Positions 17,589-25,466 of a DNA stretch of 54,117 nucleotides are shown one piece after another. The notes beneath the pieces were generated by a model. The model worked only from the letters and a program-made list of their open reading frames with translations. It ran no database searches and was not told the DNA's origin. This DNA is from a bacterium (GTDB lineage Bacteria > Joyebacterota > Joyebacteria > Joyebacterales > Joyebacteraceae). Location: assembly GCA_025782395.1 (NCBI GenBank), contig JALGZD010000056.1, forward strand, positions 1 through 54,117. The letters are read 5' to 3'. The first letter of the stretch is position 1, and every line of letters starts with the position of its first letter. The position numbers and the translations under genes were made by a program.

Positions 17589-19670
17589 ATGACGAGCTCG
17601 GCGATGAGATGCGAGACGCACGGGGGAGCGCAGCGGCTGCTCATGTTGTGGGGCGTGGGTGTAGTGGTCGCAGTGCTGGTATTGGGATGGGCGCAGACTG
17701 CGGTGGGTGACGTGTCATATCCACGGCTGGCGAACATCTACTTCCCGACTCTGATCGGCGCGGATCTGGAGAAGCTGGCTCGCTACGACGTGCTGGTTCT
17801 GGCGAAGCGTGGTGAGGAATGGTACAGAGATGAGCTTGCTGAACTGAGGGAACTGAACCCCGAGATCATTCTGCTGGTTCATATGCCGGTGGGGTACGCC
17901 GGGGATTGGGAAACGCCTTCGATAAACGGGGATATGCGGGACAAGCTCTTTGAGGACGACTGGTGGCTGAGGGATCAGGGCGGGGATCGCGTGCTGCTCC
18001 CTTTCAGCAACTGCGGTGACTATCTGTTGAATGTGTCAAGGATGTGTCCTGAGAACTCGCGCGGACAGATGCTGTGCGACTGGCTGCCGAAATTCATCGC
18101 GGACCGGCTCGGCCCGGGGGGGTTGTGGGATGGTGTCTACCTCGACTACTGCCTGGACAATATCAGCTGGGTGAACGGATCGCTCGTGAGACCGATCGAT
18201 GCGGACAGGAACGGCGCTGGTGATGTCCCATCGGAGCTGGACGCAGCGTGGAGAGCCGGGATGGAACGCGTGGTGTCGCGACTGCGCGGGTTCGTAGGGC
18301 CGGACTACATCATCATGACGAACGGCAACAACACGTTGTACGAAAGCTGCGATGGATCGACGCGTGAGGACTTCCCAAATATGCACGGTGACTGGTACGA
18401 GAACATCACCAACACTGAGCACGGCTACCAGGCGATTCAGTCGAACTACCGTCGCCCATCCATCAACGTAATTAATGCGATCTATCATGGCCCGGCCGAC
18501 CCCGAGGGGGAGATGCCGGGTGATCCCTCGGCGGAGCAAAAGCTACGCTTTACGCTCGCCAGCACACTGGTGTACGGCAACGGGTACTTCTCGTTTGACG
18601 GAGGAGCGGGACTCCCGGATCATTGCCAGATGTGGTGGAGTGAACTGTATGAACTTGATCTTGGCGAATCATTGGGGAGGGCGGAGGATGTGGCCGTCTA
18701 TCCCGGCGCGGTGGCATGGGTCGAACATCCAGAGATGATCCGGCTGAGAAGGTTCTCGAGGGGGCTCGCGGTCGTCAACCCCACCATCTGCTCCCAGAGC
18801 GTACAGCTTGGTGGCATCTACTACCCGGCCGATGGATTCAACGGGCGCTTCTACCCGTTCGAGACGAGCGAGGCGCAGGCCGATCTGAAGTACTACTCCG
18901 GGGAGATCTACATAGGGAACGGTCGTGTGCTCGCGGGCGTGCCGTTGATCGAGTGCGAACTTCTCGAAGACGGCGGTGTGCGTCTCGTCTGGGACGAGGT
19001 TCACGGCGCCATGGAGTATAGTGTCTACCGGTCGATCGCGCGAGGCGGTAGCCCCGGGGCAGAAGAGCTCATTGCCGTGGTCAATGATCCAACGTACTAC
19101 CAGAGCGTGGATGGGAGTCGCGGTGACTGCACGTATCGCGTGGCACCGATAGACGAATTCGGATGTGAAGGTCGGCTGTCCGCTCGGGTCGCGGCAACAG
19201 CAGACTCTTTTGGCGACCTGTCTGTGTTGACAATGGCTGATTGGCCGGACGGGCAGCCTGATCTTCCGTGGCACGAACCGGGCAAGCTGGTCGTCCAGGC
19301 AACGGCGATGGGTGGTAGCCGCGCGCCTGAGCAGAGGAATCCCGGAATCCCGGGGTCAGTCGGTGCTGATGCAATCGTATCGACGCTTCGCGGCTGCACG
19401 CCGAATCCGGTGCGCGACGAGGCGATGATCTCGTTTGTCGTCGGCGACCATAACCGCTGCAAGAGGCCGCAGCACGTAATGCTTAGCATCTACACGGCAG
19501 CTGGACGGCGCGTCTCACAAGTTCTGGACGCCGAACTGCGTCCGGGGGAACACTCAGTTGTGTGGAACAGGCGGACCAGCTCTGGGGCGCGGGCTCCGGC
19601 GGGGTGCTACCTCTACGCGTTGACGGTCGCCGGCAGCGTGATGAACGGCAAAATGGTGCTGCTGCACTGA
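17589..19670 (+). CDS. Secreted putative glycoside hydrolase, paralogue of the preceding gene
   Basis: A 693-residue exported protein with a signal segment near residues 16-36 and the same modules as its upstream neighbour. It shares YPRLANIYFP, LLVHMPVGYAGDW, DDWWLRDQ, LGPGGLWDGVYLDYCLDN, TNGNNTLY and MHGDWYENI. It then has an Fn3-like segment (AMEYSVYRSI...CTYRVAPIDEFGCEG) and a FlgD-like end (SIYTAAGRRV, GARAPAGCYLYALTV, NGKMVLL). The conserved DYC-x-DN and DWYEN motifs are the best catalytic candidates. ATG follows GGAGG by about 11 bases. Each copy has its own sigma54-type promoter, so separate control of a duplicated activity is likely. Function unproven. Confidence 0.7.
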   Translation: MTSSAMRCETHGGAQRLLMLWGVGVVVAVLVLGWAQTAVGDVSYPRLANIYFPTLIGADLEKLARYDVLVLAKRGEEWYRDELAELRELNPEIILLVHMPVGYAGDWETPSINGDMRDKLFEDDWWLRDQGGDRVLLPFSNCGDYLLNVSRMCPENSRGQMLCDWLPKFIADRLGPGGLWDGVYLDYCLDNISWVNGSLVRPIDADRNGAGDVPSELDAAWRAGMERVVSRLRGFVGPDYIIMTNGNNTLYESCDGSTREDFPNMHGDWYENITNTEHGYQAIQSNYRRPSINVINAIYHGPADPEGEMPGDPSAEQKLRFTLASTLVYGNGYFSFDGGAGLPDHCQMWWSELYELDLGESLGRAEDVAVYPGAVAWVEHPEMIRLRRFSRGLAVVNPTICSQSVQLGGIYYPADGFNGRFYPFETSEAQADLKYYSGEIYIGNGRVLAGVPLIECELLEDGGVRLVWDEVHGAMEYSVYRSIARGGSPGAEELIAVVNDPTYYQSVDGSRGDCTYRVAPIDEFGCEGRLSARVAATADSFGDLSVLTMADWPDGQPDLPWHEPGKLVVQATAMGGSRAPEQRNPGIPGSVGADAIVSTLRGCTPNPVRDEAMISFVVGDHNRCKRPQHVMLSIYTAAGRRVSQVLDAELRPGEHSVVWNRRTSSGARAPAGCYLYALTVAGSVMNGKMVLLH

Positions 19671-19725
19671 CTCGTTGGGTACCGACCAGGAGGGCCGGTA
19701 GAAGTGTGCCCCAATCACGATGCGT

Positions 19726-19759
19726 GACCCGGCTGACCGGCCGGGTCGCTTCGTTTCTT
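19726..19759 (+). terminator. Rho-independent terminator after the secreted pair
   Basis: GACCCGGC (19726-19733) and GCCGGGTC (19740-19747) form a perfect 8-base stem with a 6-base loop, followed by the T-rich tract CTTCGTTTCTT. It lies 56 bases past the stop and just before a new promoter. Confidence 0.7.
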
Positions 19760-19766
19760 GAGCATG

Positions 19767-19795
19767 TTGACAGCCGCTGCCTCTGGTGCTAGCGT
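19767..19795 (+). promoter_or_regulatory. Sigma70-type promoter for cvpA
   Basis: TTGACA at 19767-19772, a 17-base spacer and TAGCGT at 19790-19795. The -35 is perfect and the -10 keeps the outer TA...T. It directly follows a terminator and precedes the CvpA gene by 47 bases. Confidence 0.5.
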
Positions 19796-19842
19796 GTCGC
19801 GCGGGGGAATGGACTGTCTGATTCCTCGAATGAGGGGGAACC

Positions 19843-20448
19843 ATGAATGTCGTTGATATCGTCATAGGAGTGATTCTCCTTATTGGGTTGGTGTCGGGGC
19901 TCGCCCGCGGATTCACCCGAACACTCTTCGGACTGGCGGCGCTTGTTCTTGGCATCGTCGCTGCCGGGAGAGCCTTCGCGTACGTGGCGAAGAACGTGCT
20001 CTTCTTCCTTCCCGGCGAGCGGGTATCTGAGGTAGCAGGTTTCGTCCTGATCTTTCTGATCGTCTTCTTCGCGATTGTTCTTATCGGTCGCCTGATTGCC
20101 AAGGCGCTGAAACTGGCCTTGCTCGGAGGGCTGGATCGACTGGCCGGGGGTCTGCTCGGTCTCATCATGGCGTCTGTGTGGACGGGGGTATTTCTTCTTC
20201 TCGCCGTCATGGGCGGATTCCACGAGGGACGAGCGCTCGTGAGTTCGAAGCTTGCACCGCAGGTCTTCGGCATTACTGATGCGATAGTAACGGTGATTCC
20301 AGAAGACGTCCGGAGCAGCTTCGACGAGAACTACAAGCGTCTGAGGGACGACTGGGAGAAGGCGAAGGTGCGGAAGAGGACGCGTCTCGCATTGATGGAA
20401 GCAGCACCCGGCAATCTGAGCTGCGGCAGTGAGATCGTCGCGACGTAG
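19843..20448 (+). CDS. CvpA-family inner-membrane protein
   Basis: A 201-residue protein with four hydrophobic segments near residues 4-22, 26-45, 62-83 and 100-122, and a charged cytoplasmic tail, as in the CvpA/colicin V production family. The opening NVVDIVIGVILLIGLVSGLARGF and later GLDRLAGGLLGLIMA are family hallmarks. CvpA proteins are needed for colicin V export in E. coli, and homologues elsewhere are linked to envelope stress; a molecular activity is not established. Its promoter and an upstream terminator make it the first gene of a unit with the Clp-like gene 28 bases downstream. Confidence 0.88.
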   Translation: MNVVDIVIGVILLIGLVSGLARGFTRTLFGLAALVLGIVAAGRAFAYVAKNVLFFLPGERVSEVAGFVLIFLIVFFAIVLIGRLIAKALKLALLGGLDRLAGGLLGLIMASVWTGVFLLLAVMGGFHEGRALVSSKLAPQVFGITDAIVTVIPEDVRSSFDENYKRLRDDWEKAKVRKRTRLALMEAAPGNLSCGSEIVAT

Positions 20449-20476
20449 CCCGGCAAGCAGCACCGGAGGTGATAGT

Positions 20477-22408
20477 ATGGCGGACGAGTCCGAGCGGAAT
20501 CCCGTGCGAGACGGCACCGGCGAGCCGACTGGTGAAGCTGCAGTTCTGAATGCGGAGCCGGAGAACACGTCGTCCGCGCCTTCGGACGACGGCGATCGTG
20601 CAGAGCCCGGTGCCGGGGCTGAGGCTGATGTTCTTGGCCGGCTGGGCGTGGACATCACGGAGATAGCTCTGGTTCAGGGCGCCCCGGACCTTGACCTGTG
20701 GACTGACGAGATATCGCGTGTCAAGGCGGTGCTCGAGAAACGTGAGCGCCATGCGGCAATGCTCGTGGGTCCCCACGGTGTCGGGAAGCGCGGACTGGTG
20801 TTTTCCCTGGCGCTGCAGATAATCGCCGGCGACGCTCCGCCGCATGTCGCAGGCCGCCGGATCATCGAGCTTCCGTTCCACCGCATCCTGGCGAACGTAC
20901 GTCAGCCCGGCGATTTCGAGCGGTTGGTGTTCACGGCGATGCGACAGGCGGCCTCGCGCGAGAACATCATCCTTCTCATGAACAACTTCCCGGCCTTCTT
21001 GGGCGTGAGCGGCGGCTCGAAAGCACTCTTCGACGCATCCTATGCTGTGGAGATGGCATGCCAGCAGCCGGGGCTCTATCTGCTCGGTGCGGCGACACCC
21101 GTTCTCTACAAGGCGGCTCTGAACAAGCTGCCGTGGCTGGAGCACGCATTTTCAACTGTTTCGATCTCTGAACGAAAGCGCGGTGCCGTCCTTGCGCTCC
21201 TGAGTAAGGTGGCCGAGATCCTGGCTGAGTACCACGGCATCACGATCGGTGATGAAGCTATCGCGTCGGCCGTGGACCTCTCCGGGTACTACGTCAAAGA
21301 AAGAGTCCTCCCCGGCAAAGCCATGGAACTGCTCGATGAAGCGGCAGCCGAGGCGGTCTCTTCTGCTCCGCGAGATGCGGAACGCCCATGTCTGGAAGCT
21401 TCGCATGTTGCCGCCGCGCTTTCACACTGGATCGGCATCCCGCCCGACAAGCTGGCCGGAGCAGTGAACCACGAGCTCCTGGAGCTCGGAGATTCGTTGA
21501 TGAAGCGAGTCAAGGGGCAAGACTACTGCATCAGGAAGCTCGCCGACGTCATCCGCGTTTCAAGGCTCGGCCTGAACGCGAATCCTCAGAGACCGGACGG
21601 TGTTTTTCTGTTCGTGGGGCCGTCCGGGGTCGGCAAGAGTGAACTCGCGCGGGCGTTAGCGGAGGAGCTCTACGGTTCGTCGACGCGGCTTTTCGAGTTC
21701 AATATGACGAGCTACAGCGACGATGACGGTCTGGCGCGGCTGGTTGGCCTGCAGCTTGGTGAGCTGAACCACCCCGGCGATCTCACGACTGCCATCGAGC
21801 GCTATCCGCACTCCGTAATCGTGTTTGAGCAGATCGAGCGTGCGCACCGCGACGTTGCCGTGATGCTGATGCGGGCATTCCGGGATGGGTGTATCATCGA
21901 CAGCAGTGGCGAAGAGGTCTGTTTCTCGAACACTGTCATGATCATGACGTCGAATTCGGAGAACCTGATACCGGAGATAGAGGAGAACGGGGCAGTTGGA
22001 TTCGGGACGGCACCTCGCGGACGCAGCGATGAGCGGTATTCCAGAGAGGTTCGAGAGGCCATAGAGGAGTTCTTCCCGGCCGAGTTCATGGACGGCGTAG
22101 ACGAAGTTCTGATCTTCGATCCATTGAGCGATGCCGCGCTGCGCGATATCGTTCAGATTCATCTTGATGACATCGCCGCGCGGCTTGCCGAGCGATCGGT
22201 AGCACTCGAGGTGACCGACGAAGCGGTCGCCATGATTGTGGAGAAGGGGCACAGCAGGGAATACGGTGCGAGAAACCTCGGCCGAACCGTTGAGGGTCTG
22301 GTCCTGAGGCCCGTAGCTCGGTTTCTGCTGGGTAACCCCGACGCCGCGATCGTGAGACTCCACGTTGTCGAAGGCGACATCGAAGTGAGCGTGGGCGCCG
22401 ACGCGTAG
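20477..22408 (+). CDS. Catalytically degenerate ClpA/ClpB-like AAA+ protein
   Basis: A 643-residue protein with two tandem Clp-type AAA+ modules and no N-terminal Clp-N or coiled middle domain. Module 1 has a Walker A-like GPHGVGKR (K104) ending in Arg, and IILLMNNF (N169-N170) where Walker B Asp-Glu should be. Module 2 keeps Walker A GPSGVGKS (K387), sensor 1 TSNS and sensor 2 YGARNLGR, but Walker B reads FEQIERAH (E451-Q452 in place of D-E). The arginine-finger segment reads EFMDGVDE, with G540 in place of Arg. Both aromatic pore loops are also lost. ATG follows GGAGGT by 6 bases. It may bind nucleotide without turning it over, perhaps as a scaffold or regulator; partners are unknown. Confidence 0.85.
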   Translation: MADESERNPVRDGTGEPTGEAAVLNAEPENTSSAPSDDGDRAEPGAGAEADVLGRLGVDITEIALVQGAPDLDLWTDEISRVKAVLEKRERHAAMLVGPHGVGKRGLVFSLALQIIAGDAPPHVAGRRIIELPFHRILANVRQPGDFERLVFTAMRQAASRENIILLMNNFPAFLGVSGGSKALFDASYAVEMACQQPGLYLLGAATPVLYKAALNKLPWLEHAFSTVSISERKRGAVLALLSKVAEILAEYHGITIGDEAIASAVDLSGYYVKERVLPGKAMELLDEAAAEAVSSAPRDAERPCLEASHVAAALSHWIGIPPDKLAGAVNHELLELGDSLMKRVKGQDYCIRKLADVIRVSRLGLNANPQRPDGVFLFVGPSGVGKSELARALAEELYGSSTRLFEFNMTSYSDDDGLARLVGLQLGELNHPGDLTTAIERYPHSVIVFEQIERAHRDVAVMLMRAFRDGCIIDSSGEEVCFSNTVMIMTSNSENLIPEIEENGAVGFGTAPRGRSDERYSREVREAIEEFFPAEFMDGVDEVLIFDPLSDAALRDIVQIHLDDIAARLAERSVALEVTDEAVAMIVEKGHSREYGARNLGRTVEGLVLRPVARFLLGNPDAAIVRLHVVEGDIEVSVGADA

Positions 22409-22432
22409 CAACTCAGCGGGAGGTCGCGAGCT

Positions 22433-23872
22433 TTGAAGATGCTGATAGGCGGCCGGAGTGTGACGTGCGACCTGCCTACCGAGGTGGTGAATCCCTACGA
22501 CGGTTCGGTGATCGACACCGTTCCCTCGGCGGGAGAGGAAGAAGTGCGGCAGGCGATCACTGTGGCCGAGGCGGGCGCCGAGACAATGAGACTGCTTCCG
22601 CGCGTGGAGCGCTCCGCCATCCTCAATCGGACGGCTGGTGGTCTCGAGTCCGACTGCGATGATCTCGCGCAGCTCCTTGCGGCGGAAGTCGGAAAAACAC
22701 TGCGTGAAGCGCGCGGCGAGGTGGCCCGGGCTGTTCAGACATTCACCCTTGCGGCTGAAGAGGCGCGGAGGCTTGCCGGCGAGATCGTTCCCTTTGACGG
22801 AGCCCCGACCGGCGTCGGCCGCTTCGGGTTCTACCTGCGTGTACCACTGGGAATCGTCGTTGCCATTACCCCGTTCAACTTCCCGCTCAATCTGGCCGCT
22901 CATAAGGTGGCGCCGGCGATAGCCGGTGGGAACGCCGTCATCCTCAAGCCGGCGTCTGCGACCCCGCTGACTGATATCAGGCTGGGGGAGATTCTCCTTG
23001 AAGCGGGTCTGCCTCCGGAGGCACTGAGCGTCGTGACTGGGTCCGGCTCCGTCGTGGGAGACCTCCTCGTGAGGGACCCCCGTCCGCGGATGGTGACCTT
23101 CACCGGGAGCGCCGAGGTCGGCAGGCGGATCATGTCGAGTGCGGGACTCAAGAAAACGGCAATGGAACTCGGCTCCAACTCGGCCGTCATTGTGGCTGCA
23201 GATGCCGATGTGGAAGAGGCTGCGGAGCGGTCAATGCTGGGAGCGTTCGCGCTCGCCGGCCAGGTCTGCATCTCGGTACAGAGAGTTATCGTGGCCCGGA
23301 ATGTGTTCGACAGATTCATGGAGCGAGCCGTGGAGGTCGCCGCGGATCTGAAGGTCGGGGACCAGCTGGCTGAGGGCACTGACATCGGTCCCATGATCAA
23401 TGAGGCTGAGGCCCAGCGCGCGGAGACCTGGATCAAGGCAGCGGTTGCGGACGGAGCCGATCTCGTTACCGGTGGCGAACGTACCGGCACGCTCATGACT
23501 CCGGCCGTGCTCACTGGGGTGGCCGAGGAGGCAAGAATCTGGAAGGACGAGGCCTTCGCGCCGGTGGTCTCGGTGCGGGCCTACCGTGACCTGGATGAAG
23601 CGATAGGGCTTGTCAACCGCTCCCAGTACGGGTTGCAGGCCGGCATCTACACGCACGACCTGGATGAAGCGCTGAGGGCGGCTCACGAGATCAGGTGCGG
23701 TGGTGTGATGATCAACGATGTGCCCACATTCAGAGTGGATCTCATGCCGTATGGGGGGGAGAAGGGGAGCGGTACGGGTCGAGAGGGCCCGAAGTATGCC
23801 ATCGAGGAGATGACGGAGATCCGGACGATCGGTATCAGGCGCGGGCTGCGGCCCCGGAGTGAGCAGAGCTAG
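22433..23872 (+). CDS. NAD(P)-dependent aldehyde dehydrogenase
   Basis: A 479-residue member of the aldehyde dehydrogenase superfamily oxidising an aldehyde to an acid. The catalytic cysteine is C279 in AGQVCISVQR, the general base is E245 in AMELGSN, and the cofactor fold carries ITPFNFPLNLAAHKVAPA and ILKPASATPL. The pattern is closest, from memory, to lactaldehyde or non-phosphorylating glyceraldehyde-3-phosphate dehydrogenases. It starts at TTG with GGGAGGT upstream, 24 bases after the Clp-like gene, so it is probably in the same transcript. The substrate cannot be read from sequence. Confidence 0.9.
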   Translation: MKMLIGGRSVTCDLPTEVVNPYDGSVIDTVPSAGEEEVRQAITVAEAGAETMRLLPRVERSAILNRTAGGLESDCDDLAQLLAAEVGKTLREARGEVARAVQTFTLAAEEARRLAGEIVPFDGAPTGVGRFGFYLRVPLGIVVAITPFNFPLNLAAHKVAPAIAGGNAVILKPASATPLTDIRLGEILLEAGLPPEALSVVTGSGSVVGDLLVRDPRPRMVTFTGSAEVGRRIMSSAGLKKTAMELGSNSAVIVAADADVEEAAERSMLGAFALAGQVCISVQRVIVARNVFDRFMERAVEVAADLKVGDQLAEGTDIGPMINEAEAQRAETWIKAAVADGADLVTGGERTGTLMTPAVLTGVAEEARIWKDEAFAPVVSVRAYRDLDEAIGLVNRSQYGLQAGIYTHDLDEALRAAHEIRCGGVMINDVPTFRVDLMPYGGEKGSGTGREGPKYAIEEMTEIRTIGIRRGLRPRSEQS

Positions 23873-23963
23873 CGTCAGCGCGGGCTGCAGCGGCGCAGGC
23901 TCTGGGCCAAGGGACGCGCCAGCGCAGCCTGTGGCGGCCGGACGCCGGTCGGTGGGTTTACGC

Positions 23964-23992
23964 TTGACAGAGCGGCTTGAGTATCATAGGTT
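23964..23992 (+). promoter_or_regulatory. Sigma70-type promoter for tRNA-Val
   Basis: A perfect TTGACA at 23964-23969 and, after 17 bases, the weak -10 TAGGTT at 23987-23992; a TATCAT at 23982 is too close. It lies 48 bases before tRNA-Val. The interval 23873-23963 holds only loosely paired GC-rich sequence after the aldehyde dehydrogenase. Confidence 0.45.
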
Positions 23993-24039
23993 GAAAGGTC
24001 GGAAACGGGCCGGTGTTCCGCGAAGTCGGCTTGGCGGAT

Positions 24040-24117
<78 letters not shown>

Positions 24118-24227
24118 CAGCTCATATAGAAGAAGAAGCATCTCGCTTCTCACCTTGAGGGCTTGACGGAAGACCCGAAGAGGTTGTGAAGGTACGGTCG
24201 GGGAAAAGGTGTTCTCGATTGTGTGGT

Positions 24228-24258
24228 ACGGGGTGCATTTACATGCACCCCGTTTTCT
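24228..24258 (+). terminator. Hairpin in the infC leader (terminator or attenuator)
   Basis: ACGGGGTGCAT (24228-24238) pairs perfectly over 11 bases with ATGCACCCCGT (24243-24253) around a 4-base loop, followed by TTTTCT. This is a good intrinsic terminator located 43 bases before the infC start. It either ends the tRNA-Val transcript or acts as an attenuator controlling infC-rpmI-rplT, operons that are often autoregulated through their leaders. The flanking bases 24118-24227 contain TTGACG at 24163 without a clear -10. Confidence 0.7.
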
Positions 24259-24300
24259 GTACCTGTCTGTCGGCTGAGCCGGCACTGGGGAGGAGGCAAG

Positions 24301-24858
24301 TTGGCGACACAGGCTGCGCGTATCAACCGGAGGATTCGTGTTCCCCAGGTTCGCGTCGTTGATGGAGACGGTACGCAGCTGGGAATCCTGTCTACATCTG
24401 AGGCGCTGTCATTTGCCGAGGAGCGCGGGTTGGACCTTGTCGAAGTATCACCCAAGGCGAGACCCCCAGTCTGCAAGATAATGGACTATGGCAAGTACAT
24501 GTACGAGCAGAGCAAGAGGGCGAAGGAAGCGAAGAAGCGGCAGCACGTCACGCACGTCAAAGAGGTAAAGATGCGGCCGAAGATCGAGCCGCACGACTAC
24601 GACTTCAAGATGCGTCACGCGCGGCAGTTCCTCGAGGCTGGGGACAAGGTGAAGTGCACGGTCATCTTCAGAGGACGCGAGTTGGCACACAAGGATCGCG
24701 GTGTAGCGCTGATGAAGCGGCTGGCAGATGACCTGGACGACATCGCGAACGTCGAGGTTTCGCTTCGTTCGGAGGGGAGAAGCATGGTGATGGTGGTAAG
24801 TCCCAAGCCGGGTAGCAAGAAACAGGAGCGTGGGAGCAAAGATAATGCCGAAGATTAG
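24301..24858 (+). CDS. infC: Translation initiation factor IF-3
   Basis: A 185-residue factor that binds the 30S subunit, blocks premature 50S joining and checks start-codon selection. The N-terminal domain begins INRRIRVPQVRVVDGDG and includes LDLVEVSPKARPPVCKIMDYGKY; the C-terminal domain has KEVKMRPKIEPHDYDFK and VIFRGRELAHKDRG. I chose TTG 24301, with GGAGG just upstream; codons further upstream in frame cross the leader hairpin. IF-3 genes often use rare starts for autoregulation; E. coli uses AUU. It overlaps rpmI by 14 bases. thrS, the usual upstream neighbour, is absent here. Confidence 0.96.
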   Translation: MATQAARINRRIRVPQVRVVDGDGTQLGILSTSEALSFAEERGLDLVEVSPKARPPVCKIMDYGKYMYEQSKRAKEAKKRQHVTHVKEVKMRPKIEPHDYDFKMRHARQFLEAGDKVKCTVIFRGRELAHKDRGVALMKRLADDLDDIANVEVSLRSEGRSMVMVVSPKPGSKKQERGSKDNAED

Positions 24859-25039
24859 GACTCACAGGGGCGCGGCGAAGCGATTCAAGCGCACAGCCAA
24901 TGGAAAGATCAGACGCAACAGAGCGTACACGGGGCACTTTTTCATCCGCAAGGGCAGTTCGCAAAAGCGGAATCTGCGGAAGGCCGCGTACGTGAGTGGT
25001 GCTGATCAGGGTCGCGTTGACAGAATGCTGCCGAAGTAG
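24845..25039 (+). CDS. rpmI: 50S ribosomal protein L35
   Basis: A 64-residue basic protein starting MPKIRTHRGAAKRFKRT, the L35 signature, and continuing GKIRRNRAYTGHFFIRK. It belongs to the large ribosomal subunit. ATG 24845 lies inside the end of infC, so translation is coupled. The order infC-rpmI-rplT is the conserved bacterial arrangement. Confidence 0.97.
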   Translation: MPKIRTHRGAAKRFKRTANGKIRRNRAYTGHFFIRKGSSQKRNLRKAAYVSGADQGRVDRMLPK

Positions 25040-25080
25040 ACGATACGTTCGGGTAACGCGCAGGAAAGGAATTGGGGCCG

Positions 25081-25443
25081 ATGTCAAGGTCTAGAGGAGC
25101 GCCTGCATCACGCCGGCGCAGAAAGAAAGTACTGAAGGCCGCGAGAGGTTATCGCGGTGGAAGAAGCAAACTCCTACGCACCGCCACGGAGACGATCCAC
25201 AGGGCCGGTCAGTACGCCTACAGGGACAGGCGGAGGCGCAAGGGGGATATGCGCAGGCTGTGGATCATTCGCATCAATGCCGGCGCACGCATGCACGGTC
25301 TCTCATACAGCAAGTTCATGTACGGGCTCAAAGAGGCCAGCGTAGAGGTCGACAGGAAGATGCTCGCGGAGATGGCCGTCAACGATGCGGCCGGTTTTGC
25401 GAGACTTGCCGAAATCGCGAAGGGAAGCCAGGGACACGTGTAG
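25081..25443 (+). CDS. rplT: 50S ribosomal protein L20
   Basis: A 120-residue rRNA-binding protein needed early in 50S assembly. The arginine-rich tail [17 protein letters not shown] is followed by the globular part with [18 protein letters not shown] and [18 protein letters not shown] 25081 is chosen over TTG 25072 because the AGGAAAGGA ribosome site would be too close to the latter. In several bacteria L20 represses the infC-rpmI-rplT operon by binding its leader; the hairpin before infC makes similar control possible here. Confidence 0.96.
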   Translation: MSRSRGAPASRRRRKKVLKAARGYRGGRSKLLRTATETIHRAGQYAYRDRRRRKGDMRRLWIIRINAGARMHGLSYSKFMYGLKEASVEVDRKMLAEMAVNDAAGFARLAEIAKGSQGHV

Positions 25444-25466
25444 CGATTGCAGGCGGAGGTAGATTC

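Noticed and set aside
25072-25080. TTG start for L20
   Set aside because: The AGGAAAGGA ribosome site would touch this codon; ATG 25081 fits better and matches the usual L20 length.
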